Source: an uncultured Clostridia bacterium (GTDB taxonomy: Bacteria > Bacillota > Clostridia > Oscillospirales > Acutalibacteraceae). From it: DNA of 64,000 nucleotides. The stretch spans positions 1-64,000 of the forward strand of contig CAJOLX010000003.1 in the NCBI GenBank assembly GCA_905235625.1, written 5' to 3'. How positions within the stretch are numbered: position 1 is the first letter of the stretch; every line of letters begins with the position of its first letter. The notes under the pieces were generated by a model, which saw only the letters and a program-made list of their open reading frames with translations, was not told where the DNA came from and made no database searches. Positions 28,801 to 36,644 of this stretch are shown piece after piece. Made by a program: the position numbers and the translations under genes.

Positions 28801-29332
28801 TAATTCATCCGTTCATATTGCCGGAATAATTACTTCCGTTGAAAAGAGAATAACGAGAAACAACACCTCAATGGCATTCTTTAACGTTGAGGATGAAACC
28901 GACGGCGGCAGATTTATTGTTTTCTCAAAAGGCTACGAGCAATACAAAGCTTTGCTGTTTGAAGGGAACGTAGTTTCGGTTTACGCGAGAATATCTTATG
29001 ACGATGATAGCGTTGTCAGCTTTATCGTAAATTCCGTTGAAACGATAAATAAATCAGACATTAAAAAAATTGCGGAAACCGACTCTTTAACAGAGCAAAA
29101 CAGCGAAGAAATTTCAAAAGAAAAAAGGCTGTTTTTAAGGTTTGACTCATCATCTTCACCGCAGGTCAAAATAGTTTTAAATCTTTTGTCAATATTTGAT
29201 GGCAAAACACCCGTTTATTTCTTCTTTGACAACACAAAGCAATATGAAACGCAGAAATCCTGCGATATTAACGAAGTGCTGCTCAGAGAACTCAAAAAAA
29301 TACTCGGCAATTCAAATGTTATTTTAAAATAA
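25835..29332 (+). CDS. dnaE: DNA polymerase III subunit alpha
   Basis: SFAHLHVHSEYSLLDGACRI PHP domain; PVGPGRGSGAASICAYCCGITGIDP; MPDFDVDFCYERRGEVIDY; FNKAHAAAYAYVSYQTAYLKCYYP. Confidence 0.97.
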   Translation: MSFAHLHVHSEYSLLDGACRIEPMLDKIKSMGQSSVAITDHGVMYGAIKFYKAAKERGINPIIGCEVYVAPRSRFDKVHGIDSERFHLILLCENNTGYSNLIKIVSEGWINGFYTKPRVDLEVLEKYHEGIIALSGCLFGEVSQNLLRGDYQKAKETALKYRDIFGKDNYFLEIQNHGLEEQLKINSDLVKLSKELNIPLAATNDAHYINKEDNIIQQVLICIQTNHILGESTGFEFSTDEFYLKSEDEMLESFGFCPEAVSNTAAIAERCRVEFEFGNTKLPHFEVPGNQDHFEYFKNMCLEGFKERYGDNAPPEYLDRMNYELDVINRMGYIDYYLIVQDFINYAKTHDIPVGPGRGSGAASICAYCCGITGIDPMKNNLLFERFLNPERVSMPDFDVDFCYERRGEVIDYTIRKYGSDHVAQIVTFGTMAAKAAVRDVGRVMGVPYGTVDAIAKAIPNELNITLQKALETSKEFRSIYDSDKTAKEIIDLSIKVEGMPRHASTHAAGVVITADPVDSYVPLSKNEDAVVTQFTMKDLEQLGLLKMDFLGLRTLTVIKSAENEIKKSDPSFNIDKIPENDKNVMKMFSRGDTQGVFQFESAGMKRVLTQLKPEQFEDIVAVISLYRPGPMESIPAYIQNKSNPEKIKYKTPALKNILDVTYGCIVYQEQVMQICREIAGYSFGRSDIVRRAMAKKQHDVMLKERENFVHGITDENGNVICDGAVRRGVSEKAANEIFDEMVSFASYAFNKAHAAAYAYVSYQTAYLKCYYPKIYFASLLTSVSDNTGKIAEYIQEAEKIGIKILPPHVNTAAYKFTPTDEGIAFSLSAVKNIGSAFIGRVVNERNGNGKFTDMYDFCERMYGKDLNRRAVESLIKCGALDGMGANRKQMLQSIDRVFEQLDNVKRKNISGQIGFGDIDSESSESISYEKFVYADVEELSSEDLLKYEKDVAGMYLTGHPLSEYKEYLNHIKRDKISDILSDSEKYQDNSSVHIAGIITSVEKRITRNNTSMAFFNVEDETDGGRFIVFSKGYEQYKALLFEGNVVSVYARISYDDDSVVSFIVNSVETINKSDIKKIAETDSLTEQNSEEISKEKRLFLRFDSSSSPQVKIVLNLLSIFDGKTPVYFFFDNTKQYETQKSCDINEVLLRELKKILGNSNVILK

Positions 29333-29343
29333 CCTAATATTTC

Positions 29344-29372
29344 ATTGACATTTTACGCCCTAATAATGTATT
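29344..29372 (+). promoter_or_regulatory. Sigma70-type promoter for pfkA
   Basis: TTGACA then TATTAT with roughly 18-bp spacing. Confidence 0.5.
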
Positions 29373-29408
29373 ATATTAGGAGCAATTTATAAAAGGGGAT
29401 ATTTCAAA

Positions 29409-30371
29409 ATGAAAACCATTGGTGTACTTACAAGCGGTGGAGACGCTCCCGGCATGAACGCCGCCATCAGAGCAGTTGTTCGCACGGCATGTGAAAACGG
29501 CATGAAGGTTTACGGCATCAACAGGGGCTATCAGGGTCTTATTGACGACGACCTTGTTGAGCTTAACATAAGAAGCGTTTCCGACATTATCCACAGGGGC
29601 GGCACTATGCTTTATTCTGCAAGGTGCCTTGCTTTCAAAGAAGAAGAAGGCATGCAGAAAGCCATCGAAACCTGCAAAAAGCACGGCATCGAGGGCATAG
29701 TCGTTATAGGCGGCGACGGCTCATTCAGAGGCGCGAGAGACCTTTCCTTGAGAGGAATTCCCTGCATAGGCATTCCCGGCACAATAGATAACGACATCGT
29801 AAGCTCCGATTACACTATCGGTTACGACACCTGCCTTAATACCATAATGGATATGGTAGACCGCATCAGAGATACCGTTGAATCCCACAGCAGATGCTTC
29901 GTTGTTGAAGTTATGGGCAACCGCTGCGGCGACTTAACTCTTAATTCCGGCATAGCTGTCGGCGCAACCGCCATAGTTATTCCCGAAATTCAGAGCGATA
30001 TTGAAAAGCACGTTATCGAAAGAATACGCAGAACTCAAAAGACCGATAAAAAGCACTTTATAATCATGGTAGCCGAGGGCGTAGGCGGCGTTGCCGACCT
30101 TGCCAAAAAGATACAGGAAGAGTGCGGTGTTGAAACAAGGTCAACAGTGCTCGGCCACGTTCAGAGAGGCGGCTCGCCCACAGCCCGCGACAGAGTTATG
30201 GCAAGCCAGATGGGCTATTACGCCGTTAAGCTCCTCATGCAGGGCATCGGCAACAGAGTTGTTGTTATGAAAGACGATAAAATCGTTGACTATGATATTT
30301 ATGAAGCGCTCACCATGACCAAAGAGGTTGATACAACGCTCTATCAAATCGCGCACGAAATATCTATCTGA
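29409..30371 (+). CDS. pfkA: 6-phosphofructokinase
   Basis: KTIGVLTSGGDAPGMNAAIRAVVR; VVIGGDGSFRGA; GIPGTIDNDI; GYDTCLNTIMDMVDRIRDT; VLGHVQRGGSPTARDR. Confidence 0.97.
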   Translation: MKTIGVLTSGGDAPGMNAAIRAVVRTACENGMKVYGINRGYQGLIDDDLVELNIRSVSDIIHRGGTMLYSARCLAFKEEEGMQKAIETCKKHGIEGIVVIGGDGSFRGARDLSLRGIPCIGIPGTIDNDIVSSDYTIGYDTCLNTIMDMVDRIRDTVESHSRCFVVEVMGNRCGDLTLNSGIAVGATAIVIPEIQSDIEKHVIERIRRTQKTDKKHFIIMVAEGVGGVADLAKKIQEECGVETRSTVLGHVQRGGSPTARDRVMASQMGYYAVKLLMQGIGNRVVVMKDDKIVDYDIYEALTMTKEVDTTLYQIAHEISI

Positions 30372-30376
30372 GGTAA

Positions 30377-32773
30377 ATGATGAACAAAGATGATTTCATA
30401 TCATTAAGAAAACAGATAATCGAAAATGATTTTAAATCATTGAACAACAGGCAAAAAGAAGCGGTCTTCTCTACGGAGGGACCGCTTTTGGTGCTTGCCG
30501 GCGCGGGAAGCGGCAAAACAACCGTGCTTGTAAACAGAGTGGCGAACATAATAAAATACGGCAACGCATATTACAGCAACGAATTTAATTATGATCCTGA
30601 CCCGTATCAGACCGCTATGCTTATGTCGGCTTCACAGGGCGGAGAACTGCCCGAGGATTTGAGATATCTTTTGCAGGTAAACCCCGCAAAGCCCTGGCAG
30701 ATATTGGCGATAACCTTCACAAACAAAGCGGCAAACGAGCTTAAATCGAGGCTCTCGAATATGATAGGCCCTGATGCCGGCGAAATATGGGCGTCAACGT
30801 TTCACGCGGCTTGCGTCAGAATTCTCAGAAGAAACGCCGGTTATTTGAATTTCACTCAAAATTTTACTATTTACGATACCGATGACAGCAAAAGAGTTAT
30901 AAAAGACTGCTTAAAGCAGCTCGGCTTAAGCGATAAAATTATAACTCCGAAGGCATGTATAAACGAAATAAGCAAGGCAAAAAATATGCTTATTTCTCCC
31001 GAAGAATACGCTCAAAACTCGGCGGATTCATATGATTATCTCAAGAGCAACATCGGCTCAATTTATTCTCTTTATCAGCAAAAGCTCATTCAGAGCGACG
31101 CAATGGATTTTGACGATATTATTTATTATACCGTTAAGCTCTTTCATGAAAATGAAGATATACTTGAATATTATCAAAATAAATTCAAATATATCCTTGT
31201 TGATGAGTATCAAGACACGAACCATATGCAATACGAGCTCGTTTCTCTGCTCGCAAATAAGCACAAAAACATTTGCGTTGTGGGCGATGACGACCAGAGC
31301 ATATACAGGTTCAGAGGCGCCACAATAGAAAATATTCTCTCTTTTGAAAATGAATATTCGGGCGCTAAAGTAATAAGGCTTGAGCAAAACTACAGGTCAA
31401 CTCAAATTATACTCGACGCCGCAAACAATCTTATCGCGAATAACGAAAACAGAAAAGGCAAAAATCTTTGGACCGATAAGAAAGACGGCGAAAAAATAAC
31501 CTATCATAAAGCCGAAGACGACAGGGGAGAAGGCTATTTTGTAGCCGACAACGTTCTTAAAGGCATAAGAAACGGCAAGAATTTTTCGGATTTTGCCGTG
31601 CTTTACAGAATGAACTCTCAGTCAAACCTTATTGAGCAGGCTTTTGTGCGCAATTCCATTCCATACAGAATGGTCGGCGGCCATAAGTTTTATGACAGAA
31701 AAGAAATAAAAGACGCTATATCTTATCTCAGCGTTGTCGCAAATCACAACGATTCCGTCAGAATGAGCAGAATTATTAACGAGCCTAAAAGGGGGATAGG
31801 GGAGAGCACTTTCAATAAGGCTCTTCAGATTTCATCCGATTTGGGCATGCCTCTTTTTGACGTGCTGAAAACGGCGGAGGATTATCCCATTCTTTCGAGA
31901 ACCGCAAAAAAGCTCGCTGAATTTGCCGATTATATCGATTATTTAACCGATTATTATAACGAGCACGGCTCAAGCGAATTGCTCAAAGAAATAATTTCGT
32001 CTTCCGGCTACGAGAGAACTCTTGACGAAGACCCGGTGAAGAAAGAGGAAAGACTCGAAAACCTTGACCAGCTTTATAACAATATAGTTGATTTCGAGCG
32101 TGACAATGAGGAAGCGGATTTAAACGACTTTTTGCAGGAAATATCGCTTATGACCGATATTGACTCTTATAATTCGGATTCCGATTCCGTTGTTATGATG
32201 ACCGTTCACTCGGCAAAGGGTCTTGAATTCAACACCGTATTTATCGTTGGAATGGAAGAAAACATATTCCCGTCCGATTTATCGGTGCAGGAAGGGGAGT
32301 TCGGCATTGAAGAAGAACGCCGCCTTGCCTACGTTGCCGTAACGAGAGCAAAGGAAAAGCTGTATCTTACCTGCGCTCAAACGAGAATGCTTTTCGGAAT
32401 GACAAGATACAATCAGCCGTCGAGATTTATAAGCGAAATTCCCGAGAGCCTGATTGAGCCGAGCGATGAAAATAAAGCTGCCGCAAAGAGAGCGGCTTCC
32501 GGCTCTTATCGCATAGGCTCCGATTACGGCAGCAGACAAAACGCCGCGCCGAAAAAGAAGGATTACGGCTTCTCAGGCGTTTCCTCTAAACCAAAGCCGT
32601 CCGGAACGGTTTATAAAACAGGCGACACGGTTAAACACAAGATTTTCGGAGAGGGCGTTGTGCTGTCGGTTACTCCCATGAGCAACGACCAGATGCTCGA
32701 AATCGCTTTCATTAACGGCAACACTAAAAAAATCATGGCTAATTACGCTAAAATGGAAAAGGTCAATAACTGA
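30377..32773 (+). CDS. pcrA: UvrD/PcrA-type ATP-dependent DNA helicase
   Basis: LNNRQKEAVFSTEGPLLVLAGAGSGKTTVLVNRVA; ILVDEYQDTNHMQYEL; VGDDDQSIYRFRGA; VMMTVHSAKGLEFNTVFIVGMEE; EERRLAYVAVTRAKEKLYLTCA. Confidence 0.95.
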   Translation: MMNKDDFISLRKQIIENDFKSLNNRQKEAVFSTEGPLLVLAGAGSGKTTVLVNRVANIIKYGNAYYSNEFNYDPDPYQTAMLMSASQGGELPEDLRYLLQVNPAKPWQILAITFTNKAANELKSRLSNMIGPDAGEIWASTFHAACVRILRRNAGYLNFTQNFTIYDTDDSKRVIKDCLKQLGLSDKIITPKACINEISKAKNMLISPEEYAQNSADSYDYLKSNIGSIYSLYQQKLIQSDAMDFDDIIYYTVKLFHENEDILEYYQNKFKYILVDEYQDTNHMQYELVSLLANKHKNICVVGDDDQSIYRFRGATIENILSFENEYSGAKVIRLEQNYRSTQIILDAANNLIANNENRKGKNLWTDKKDGEKITYHKAEDDRGEGYFVADNVLKGIRNGKNFSDFAVLYRMNSQSNLIEQAFVRNSIPYRMVGGHKFYDRKEIKDAISYLSVVANHNDSVRMSRIINEPKRGIGESTFNKALQISSDLGMPLFDVLKTAEDYPILSRTAKKLAEFADYIDYLTDYYNEHGSSELLKEIISSSGYERTLDEDPVKKEERLENLDQLYNNIVDFERDNEEADLNDFLQEISLMTDIDSYNSDSDSVVMMTVHSAKGLEFNTVFIVGMEENIFPSDLSVQEGEFGIEEERRLAYVAVTRAKEKLYLTCAQTRMLFGMTRYNQPSRFISEIPESLIEPSDENKAAAKRAASGSYRIGSDYGSRQNAAPKKKDYGFSGVSSKPKPSGTVYKTGDTVKHKIFGEGVVLSVTPMSNDQMLEIAFINGNTKKIMANYAKMEKVNN

Positions 32774-32774
32774 A

Positions 32775-32805
32775 AATGAGCCGGCAAAAAGCGCCGGCTC
32801 ATTTA
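32775..32805. terminator. Bidirectional-looking terminator between pcrA and the xer gene
   Basis: AAATGAGCCGGC-aaaaagc-GCCGGCTCATTT. Confidence 0.75.
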
Positions 32806-32822
32806 ATATATGAGAGCAAATA

Positions 32823-33839
32823 TCAATCGTCATCGTCTTCATCGTCAAAATCATCAAGAAGATTTTGCGAAAAGCGTTTATTGAGGGGGTTTCTGTCAAC
32901 AGCCTGCTTGACCTGCTCATCGTAAACGTGAGTGTAAATTTCGGTTGTGGCGAGGTTTTCGTGGCCGAGAAGAGCTTTAATTTGCAACACGTCCGTATTG
33001 CCGTATTGATACATAAGGGTAGCGGCTGTGTGCCTGAGCTTATGAACGGAAAAGCCCATATTTCCGAGCCCTGCTTCTTCAAGGCGTTTATCAACCATTT
33101 TCTGCACGGATTCACGGCTGATTCTCGTTCTGCGATTGCTTATAAATAACGCGTCTCTGTCAATAACGCCGTCTTTGGGCCTTATTTTAAGATAATTATT
33201 TATGCTTTCAATGCACGCTTCGTTAAGATAAACCATTCGCTCTTTGTTGCCTTTGCCGAGCACCTTAAGAGTTCTGTTATCAAAAGAAATATCGGATATA
33301 TTTATATTTACAAGTTCGGAAAGTCTTAATCCGCAATTAAGGAAGAGCAAAATAATACAATAATCCCGCTCTTTATTTTTCCCTTTGCAGGCGTCAAGCA
33401 AATTAACGCATTGCTCAAGTGAAAGATATTTGGGCAGGGATTTTTTTATTTTGGGCGAATCAAGAAAAGCGATATTATTCTTGCCGGGCAAAATATTCTG
33501 AACCTCAAGATATCTGTAAAATCTTTTAATGGAAACAGCTTTTCGCGCTCTCGCGTTGGAATCATTATCTCTTTTATTCCTGCAGTAGGCGAGGAAGGAG
33601 TAAGCTTCTTCAAGCGTAACGCTGCAAATAAAATCTTTATCGATGTCAGAAATATCTATGCTGTCAAATTCAGCGTTTTTATCGGCGAGGCCTCTGTAAA
33701 CTTTTAAATATCTGAAAAACAATCTGAGATCCGAGCCGTAGCCTAAAACAGTGAGCTCTGATTTATTTAAAGTGCCGCCGAGATAATTCAGATAATTAAC
33801 AACGAGAGGAGGCAAACTCGAAATTTCTTCTTCTCTCAT
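32823..33839 (-). CDS. Tyrosine recombinase of the XerC/XerD family
   Basis: NCGLRLSELVNINISDI, SVHKLRHTAATLMYQYGNTDVLQIKALLGHENLATTEIYTHV (R, HxLRH, H, Y residues). Confidence 0.92.
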   Translation of the reverse strand: MREEEISSLPPLVVNYLNYLGGTLNKSELTVLGYGSDLRLFFRYLKVYRGLADKNAEFDSIDISDIDKDFICSVTLEEAYSFLAYCRNKRDNDSNARARKAVSIKRFYRYLEVQNILPGKNNIAFLDSPKIKKSLPKYLSLEQCVNLLDACKGKNKERDYCIILLFLNCGLRLSELVNINISDISFDNRTLKVLGKGNKERMVYLNEACIESINNYLKIRPKDGVIDRDALFISNRRTRISRESVQKMVDKRLEEAGLGNMGFSVHKLRHTAATLMYQYGNTDVLQIKALLGHENLATTEIYTHVYDEQVKQAVDRNPLNKRFSQNLLDDFDDEDDDD

Positions 33840-33965
33840 AAAAACTTCTCCTTGATGATTAAAAACAATAGCATTTTTTTAAAACGATCGGCAGGGAATA
33901 AATGAATTCCGGTGAATTTCCCTTAAATACGATTATAGCACACCATCCCTGAAAAAACAATAGAA

Positions 33966-33993
33966 ATTACACAAAATACAAATTTTATGTAAT
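33966..33993. other. 28-bp near-perfect inverted repeat (dif-like candidate) upstream of the xer gene
   Basis: ATTACACAAAAT-acaa-ATTTTATGTAAT. Confidence 0.4.
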
Positions 33994-34099
33994 TAAGGGG
34001 AGGGAAAACAGGGAATTTTATCGAAATTTGCGAAGATAAGAGGTTTTTAGGATTTAATAGTATTTAATCGTTTTTCTCCGGAAACGGTTATATCGGCTA

Positions 34100-34861
34100 T
34101 TATATAACATACTCTTCTATAGGTATTATGGAGCCTACGTCCGTCAGACATCCTTTTTTCAGTTCGACGGCGTCAATCTTATTACGGTTCAGCGCATCAT
34201 AGATTAAATTATGGTCTTTATGGCTGATAATCTCTCCGCAGAACGCGATTTTATTTTTTGCTATCAGACCGGAGCATCCGCCGATAAATCCGTAATCAAA
34301 TCCGTTTAGCTTAACAGAGCCTTTTGTAACTAACGTAACGTCTTTTAAGATATACTTAAGCTCATTATAAATAGAAATATCATCTGTAATTACGGCGTCT
34401 TCGCTGAGAACGCAAACCGAGCATTTAGTGTAGCCCTGATTAACGTTTACAATATTCAGGCCGTCTTTGTACACACTGTCCAAAATCTCTTTTGATACCG
34501 TTTTTTCATTGCAGATAAAATATTTGCCGAGTCTAACGGCATTCAGCATTACGTCGTTTGGATAATCTTTGCTTTCGGGCTTTTTTATTTTTATAACGCT
34601 GAAATTTTGGGCCCACTCCCCTGCCGAAACCGAATTTAAACAGTACAGTTCATTATTCTTATAATGAAAATAATTCATATCAGCGTGAGAGCCGAGACCG
34701 GGCAGCAAGCGCGGATTATTTTGAACTTTTACGCAGAAAATTCCCATTTTCTCGAGAGAATTTATTTCTTCATCGGCTTCTTCGCTTATCAATACTTTTG
34801 ATACGCTGTTTTTTGGAATAAAGGGAAGTTCAAGTGGCTGCTTCAAAGGCTTCGTTTGCAT
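34100..34861 (-). CDS. Conserved hypothetical protein (possibly DUF6873-type, GME fold)
   Basis: Complete ORF overlapping the radA 3' end; family name from memory only. Confidence 0.6.
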   Translation of the reverse strand: MQTKPLKQPLELPFIPKNSVSKVLISEEADEEINSLEKMGIFCVKVQNNPRLLPGLGSHADMNYFHYKNNELYCLNSVSAGEWAQNFSVIKIKKPESKDYPNDVMLNAVRLGKYFICNEKTVSKEILDSVYKDGLNIVNVNQGYTKCSVCVLSEDAVITDDISIYNELKYILKDVTLVTKGSVKLNGFDYGFIGGCSGLIAKNKIAFCGEIISHKDHNLIYDALNRNKIDAVELKKGCLTDVGSIIPIEEYVI

Positions 34862-36194
34862 TTTTTACACCGATTATTTCTATATCGCCCTTTAGTTTAC
34901 CGGACATTGTTTTAAAATTATGGCGAGGTATTATAATTCTCTTAAAGCCGAGCCTGTCGGCTTCTTTTATTCGCTGTTCGCAGTAAGAAATTGACCTCAG
35001 CTCTCCGCCGAGACCGATTTCTCCGATAGCAAGCGTATCTTCTCTTATAGGCACGTCTTTAAGCGCTGAAACAAGGGCGAGCGCAACGCTTAAATCGGTT
35101 GCGGGCTCATCGAGCTTCAATCCTCCGATAACGTTAACGTAAACGTCACTGCCGGAAAAATTATATCCGCCTCGTTTCTCGAGCACCGCAAGTATCATGG
35201 CAAGCCGGTTATAATCAAATCCGTTTGAAACTCTTCTTGCGTTGCCGTAAGCAGACGTCGCCACAAGGCCCTGCACCTCGGCGAGTATCGGCCTGCTGCC
35301 TTCCATTACGCAGGCGATGCACGTGCCGGATGTATCTTTCGGCTTGCCGGAAATAAGCATAAGAGAAGGATTAGGCACTTCAACAAGACCGTGGTCAAGC
35401 ATTTCAAAAACGCCGATTTCATTTGTAGAGCCGTATCTGTTTTTAATGGCTCTCAAAATTCTGTAAGAAAGATGTCTTTCGCCTTCAAAATAAAGCACGC
35501 AGTCCACGATGTGTTCGAGCACCTTGGGGCCCGCAATATTGCCGTCTTTATTCACGTGACCGACAATAATAATCGGGATAGAATAGTCCTTCGCGCAGTG
35601 CATAAAAGCGTTTGTGCTTTCTCTTACCTGAGTGACACTGCCGGGAGAAGAATTGAGCTCAGCTAAATTCATAGTCTGAATAGAGTCAACTATAACAAGC
35701 TGCGGCTTCGTCGTTTTGATATATTCTATGATGCCGGAAACGTCAATGCTCGTCATCACGTTTAAGTTATCCGTTTTAACGCCGAGGCGATCGGCTCTGA
35801 GCTTTATCTGCCTTGCGGATTCTTCGCCGGAAATATATAAAATGCTGAGGCTTTTGCCGAGATATTCGCAAATCTGAAGCAAAATAGTCGATTTGCCGAT
35901 GCCCGGGTCGCCGCTTAAAAGCACAAGAGAACCGTTGACTATTCCGCCGCCGAGCACTCTGTCAAGCTCAGCCATTCCGGTCGAAAACCTGAGCTCGTCT
36001 TCCGTATCGATTTCGTTGATTTTTTGAGAAACGGCAACTGCAGTGGGCGTGGCGACAGACTGAGAGCGGATGTTTGAAACGATTTCTTCGTTCATCGTGT
36101 TCCATTCTCCGCAGGAAGGACAGCAGCCGTTCCATTTAGGGCTTTCGTAACCGCATTCGGAGCAGATATAAATTGTCTTGTTCTTCTGTGCCAT
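34830..36194 (-). CDS. radA: DNA repair protein RadA
   Basis: CSECGYESPKWNGCCPSCGEWNTM; VLLSGDPGIGKSTILLQI; KNRYGSTNEIGVFEM. Confidence 0.97.
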   Translation of the reverse strand: MAQKNKTIYICSECGYESPKWNGCCPSCGEWNTMNEEIVSNIRSQSVATPTAVAVSQKINEIDTEDELRFSTGMAELDRVLGGGIVNGSLVLLSGDPGIGKSTILLQICEYLGKSLSILYISGEESARQIKLRADRLGVKTDNLNVMTSIDVSGIIEYIKTTKPQLVIVDSIQTMNLAELNSSPGSVTQVRESTNAFMHCAKDYSIPIIIVGHVNKDGNIAGPKVLEHIVDCVLYFEGERHLSYRILRAIKNRYGSTNEIGVFEMLDHGLVEVPNPSLMLISGKPKDTSGTCIACVMEGSRPILAEVQGLVATSAYGNARRVSNGFDYNRLAMILAVLEKRGGYNFSGSDVYVNVIGGLKLDEPATDLSVALALVSALKDVPIREDTLAIGEIGLGGELRSISYCEQRIKEADRLGFKRIIIPRHNFKTMSGKLKGDIEIIGVKNANEAFEAAT

Positions 36195-36198
36195 TTTA

Positions 36199-36627
36199 TC
36201 AAGCCTCCGAAACGTTATTTTTACGATAGTCCAGATAATCCTGCAAAATCATTACCGCAGAAACAGAATCTATTATATCCTTGCGCTTTTGACCGCGCGT
36301 ATTGGTGTTATTAAGAGCTACGTGAGCGCTCACGGTTGACAGTCTTTCATCTCTCATAACGCAGTCAATGCCGGTTTTGCTTTGAAGCAAGCCGGCAAAT
36401 TCTCTGCACTTTTTGGCTCTGTCACCTTCGGATGAATCCATATTTTTAGGCAAACCGACCACAATGAGCTCAGCAGAAAGATTTTCAGCGTAATCGGCAA
36501 TCTCATCGGCGAGCTTTTCGGGGTCTCTTTGCTTAATAACGGTGACGGGAGACGCAAGTAATTCAGTTTTATCCGATACGGCAAGACCTGTTCTTACGTC
36601 GCCGTAGTCAACGCCCAAAATAATCAA
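36199..36627 (-). CDS. ruvX: Holliday junction resolvase-like YqgF/RuvX
   Basis: MIILGVDYGDVRTGLAVSDKTELLASPV; VVGLPKNMDSSEGDRAKKCREFA; DERLSTVSA. Confidence 0.93.
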   Translation of the reverse strand: MIILGVDYGDVRTGLAVSDKTELLASPVTVIKQRDPEKLADEIADYAENLSAELIVVGLPKNMDSSEGDRAKKCREFAGLLQSKTGIDCVMRDERLSTVSAHVALNNTNTRGQKRKDIIDSVSAVMILQDYLDYRKNNVSEA

Positions 36628-36644
36628 ATAATCATCCTATCCAA

